6,390 nt of DNA, from assembly GCA_024276335.1 (NCBI GenBank), contig JAJRXL010000207.1:1-6390 (forward strand), read 5' to 3'. The notes under the pieces were generated by a model. That model saw only the letters and a list, made by a program, of their open reading frames with translations. It was not told the origin of the DNA and did not search any database. A program made the translations under genes and the position numbers. Below, in pieces: positions 5,390 through 6,390 of this stretch (its first letter is position 1; the number at the start of each line of letters is the position of its first letter). This DNA is from Bacteroidota bacterium (GTDB taxonomy: Bacteria > Bacteroidota > Ignavibacteria > SZUA-365 > JAADGX01).

Positions 5390-5426
5390 GACCATTCCGT
5401 CGAAGCCGTTCGACAATATCGTCGAA
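5387..5426. promoter_or_regulatory. Tandem dyads, candidate upstream activating sequences
   Basis: Two 18-bp dyads of the form YTCGAC-N6-GTCGAA lie in a row. The first is CTCGAC (5387-5392) with GTCGAA (5399-5404); the second is TTCGAC (5409-5414) with GTCGAA (5421-5426). Their centres are 22 bp apart, about two helical turns, so both face the same side of DNA. The inner half-sites also form GTCGAA-GCCG-TTCGAC. Relative to the predicted start near 5302 the centres fall near -93 and -115, the range used by NtrC-family enhancer-binding proteins. The activator encoded at 5638-6390 is the obvious candidate ligand; this is inference. Confidence 0.6.
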
Positions 5427-5637
5427 GGATCATTCCGGAAACCTGCTACTTTCAGGGGAAATGTTATTGCTGGGAACCGCTAAAGGCGGGTCATCGCGAG
5501 GGCGCAGCAAATGCAACGTATGAATTTGGACGAGATTGCTTTATCCGCCGCGAGTGAATGCGCGATAACAGCAAGCGGATTGAGTTTGATGAGTTTAAAA
5601 GGTATCCTGCCGTTCATGAAGAAAACCGGGCGAACGG
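5427..5637. other. Non-coding stretch between dyads and activator gene
   Basis: I see no convincing gene here on either strand: the open frames lack ribosome-binding sites and recognisable protein features. A small hairpin overlaps the activator stop codon on the minus strand (AACCG 5639-5635 with CGGTT 5628-5624, then TTTT) and may be a weak terminator. A plus-strand GG-N10-GC match near 5455-5468 faces no gene. The rest is unassigned 3' or leader sequence. Confidence 0.4.
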
Positions 5638-6390
5638 TTACAAGCCCAGCTTTCCTATCTTGTAGCGGAGGTTGCGCTCGGAAATTCCCAGCAGGCGTGC
5701 CGCCTGGACCTGGTTGCCGCCTGTTTCGTCCAATGCCCGGCGTATCATCGATTTCTCGATTTCCGCCACGGTTTGTTTCAAATTGCCCAGCGGAGGCAAT
5801 GCGGAGGTTTCCACGTTTTCGTTGCGCATTTCCGGCGGAATATCCGCAGTAGTGATAAGGTCACCGCGCGATAGCACAACTGCTCTCTGGATGATGTTTT
5901 CCAGTTCGCGAATATTGCCGGGAAAATCGTAACGCATGAGCATGTCCATGGCCTCGCGCGAGATACCCCGTATCTCTTTCCCCGATGTCTCGGCGTACTT
6001 CCGGATGAAGTGATGAACAAGAGGCGGGATATCAACTTTGCGCTTACGAAGGGGCGGAATGAAAACGGGAACCACGTTGAGACGGTAAAACAGGTCTTCG
6101 CGGAATTCTCCCTTGCGGATGAGCTCTTCCAGGTTCCTGTTCGTCGCCGCCACGATTCGCACGTCCAGCTCGATCGTTTCGTTGCCGCCGACCCTCTCGA
6201 TCGTTCCGAACTGAAGCGCCCGCAGGAGCTTGACCTGGACCTGCGGCGGGATATCGCCGACTTCATCAATGAACAAGGTCCCGTGATTGGCCTGCTCGAA
6301 TTTCCCGGTTCGCAGTCGATCCGCGCCGGTGAACGCACCTTTCTCGTGACCGAAGAGTTCGCTCTCCAGCAGTGATTCCGGAAGTGCAGC
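5638..6390 (-). CDS. NtrC-family sigma-54-dependent transcriptional activator, N-terminus outside window
   Basis: The frame is open to the right edge; the last 250 residues are visible and the C-terminus is complete. They begin inside the AAA+ domain. ESELFGHEKGAFTGA (visible 9-23) contains the GAFTGA loop that contacts sigma-54, and GTLFIDEVGD (37-46) is Walker B. RIVAATNRNLEEL is the sensor I region, EFREDLFYRLNVVPVFIPPLRKR carries the arginine fingers, and FPGNIRELENIIQRAV is sensor II. A Fis-type helix-turn-helix closes the protein (GNQVQAARLLGISERNLRYKI). It hydrolyses ATP to open sigma-54 promoters from distant enhancers. Walker A and any receiver or sensory domain lie outside, so the signal is unknown; AtoC/ZraR-like response regulators are the usual architecture. 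It is encoded on the same strand upstream of the exported-protein operon, whose leader has matching promoter and enhancer signals, so it is the probable regulator. Confidence 0.95.
   Translation of the reverse strand, partial: AALPESLLESELFGHEKGAFTGADRLRTGKFEQANHGTLFIDEVGDIPPQVQVKLLRALQFGTIERVGGNETIELDVRIVAATNRNLEELIRKGEFREDLFYRLNVVPVFIPPLRKRKVDIPPLVHHFIRKYAETSGKEIRGISREAMDMLMRYDFPGNIRELENIIQRAVVLSRGDLITTADIPPEMRNENVETSALPPLGNLKQTVAEIEKSMIRRALDETGGNQVQAARLLGISERNLRYKIGKLGL

Noticed and set aside
5455..5468. Plus-strand GG-N10-GC resembling a sigma-54 promoter
   Set aside because: Only the GG and TTGCT parts match, and no plus-strand gene lies downstream before the opposite-strand activator gene.
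5276..5557. Plus-strand 93-codon frame in the operon leader
   Set aside because: It overlaps the promoter and dyads, has no ribosome-binding site and encodes no recognisable features.

Overview
The window comes from a diderm bacterium. It most likely belongs to the FCB assemblage outside the classical Bacteroidetes (Ignavibacteria, Kapabacteria or Zixibacteria-like). The main clue is a secreted protein (2037-3227, minus) that ends in a type IX secretion sorting domain with the YPNPFNPST signature. A predicted outer-membrane beta-barrel and a sigma-54 activator fit the same picture. The exact phylum cannot be fixed from this sequence alone. I see no rRNA, tRNA, CRISPR array, insertion sequence or integration site.

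Left part, plus strand (1-1436). The window opens inside a TlpA/ResA-like thioredoxin-fold gene that ends at 588. Ten bases later comes a well-formed fluoride riboswitch (598-640). Its 3' pseudoknot strand runs into an intrinsic terminator (639-680), and the switch precedes crcB/fluC (fluoride channel) and a DUF190 gene. This is a complete fluoride-sensing and export unit. A thioredoxin-coupled type arsenate reductase gene (1457-1888) converges on it from the minus strand, and an inverted repeat covers both stop codons.

Centre, minus strand (5257 down to 2037). Four tightly packed genes, with 4-base overlaps at the first two junctions and a 37-base gap at the third, encode only exported proteins. 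In transcription order they are: a small His-rich protein with one EF-hand-like loop; a second small Met/His-rich protein with two such loops; an outer-membrane beta-barrel with a Gly/Met/His-rich loop; and a type IX-secreted protein rich in Gly, Met and His with another DxDGD loop. An intrinsic terminator (1988-2020) closes the unit.

Right part, minus strand (5258-6390). The 380-base leader of this operon holds a sigma-54-like -24/-12 element (5313-5327) about 45 bases upstream of the first start codon. About 70-115 bases upstream of that element lie two tandem 18-bp dyads (YTCGAC-N6-GTCGAA, centres 22 bp apart), where an enhancer-binding protein would be expected to sit. Immediately upstream is the 3' two-thirds of an NtrC-family sigma-54 activator gene, running off the right edge.

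The most interesting reading is a regulator-plus-target module. A sigma-54 activator would switch on an operon whose products form a cell-surface set of putative metal- or calcium-binding proteins with a dedicated barrel. I do not recognise this four-gene set as a named system. The metal link is inferred from composition only.
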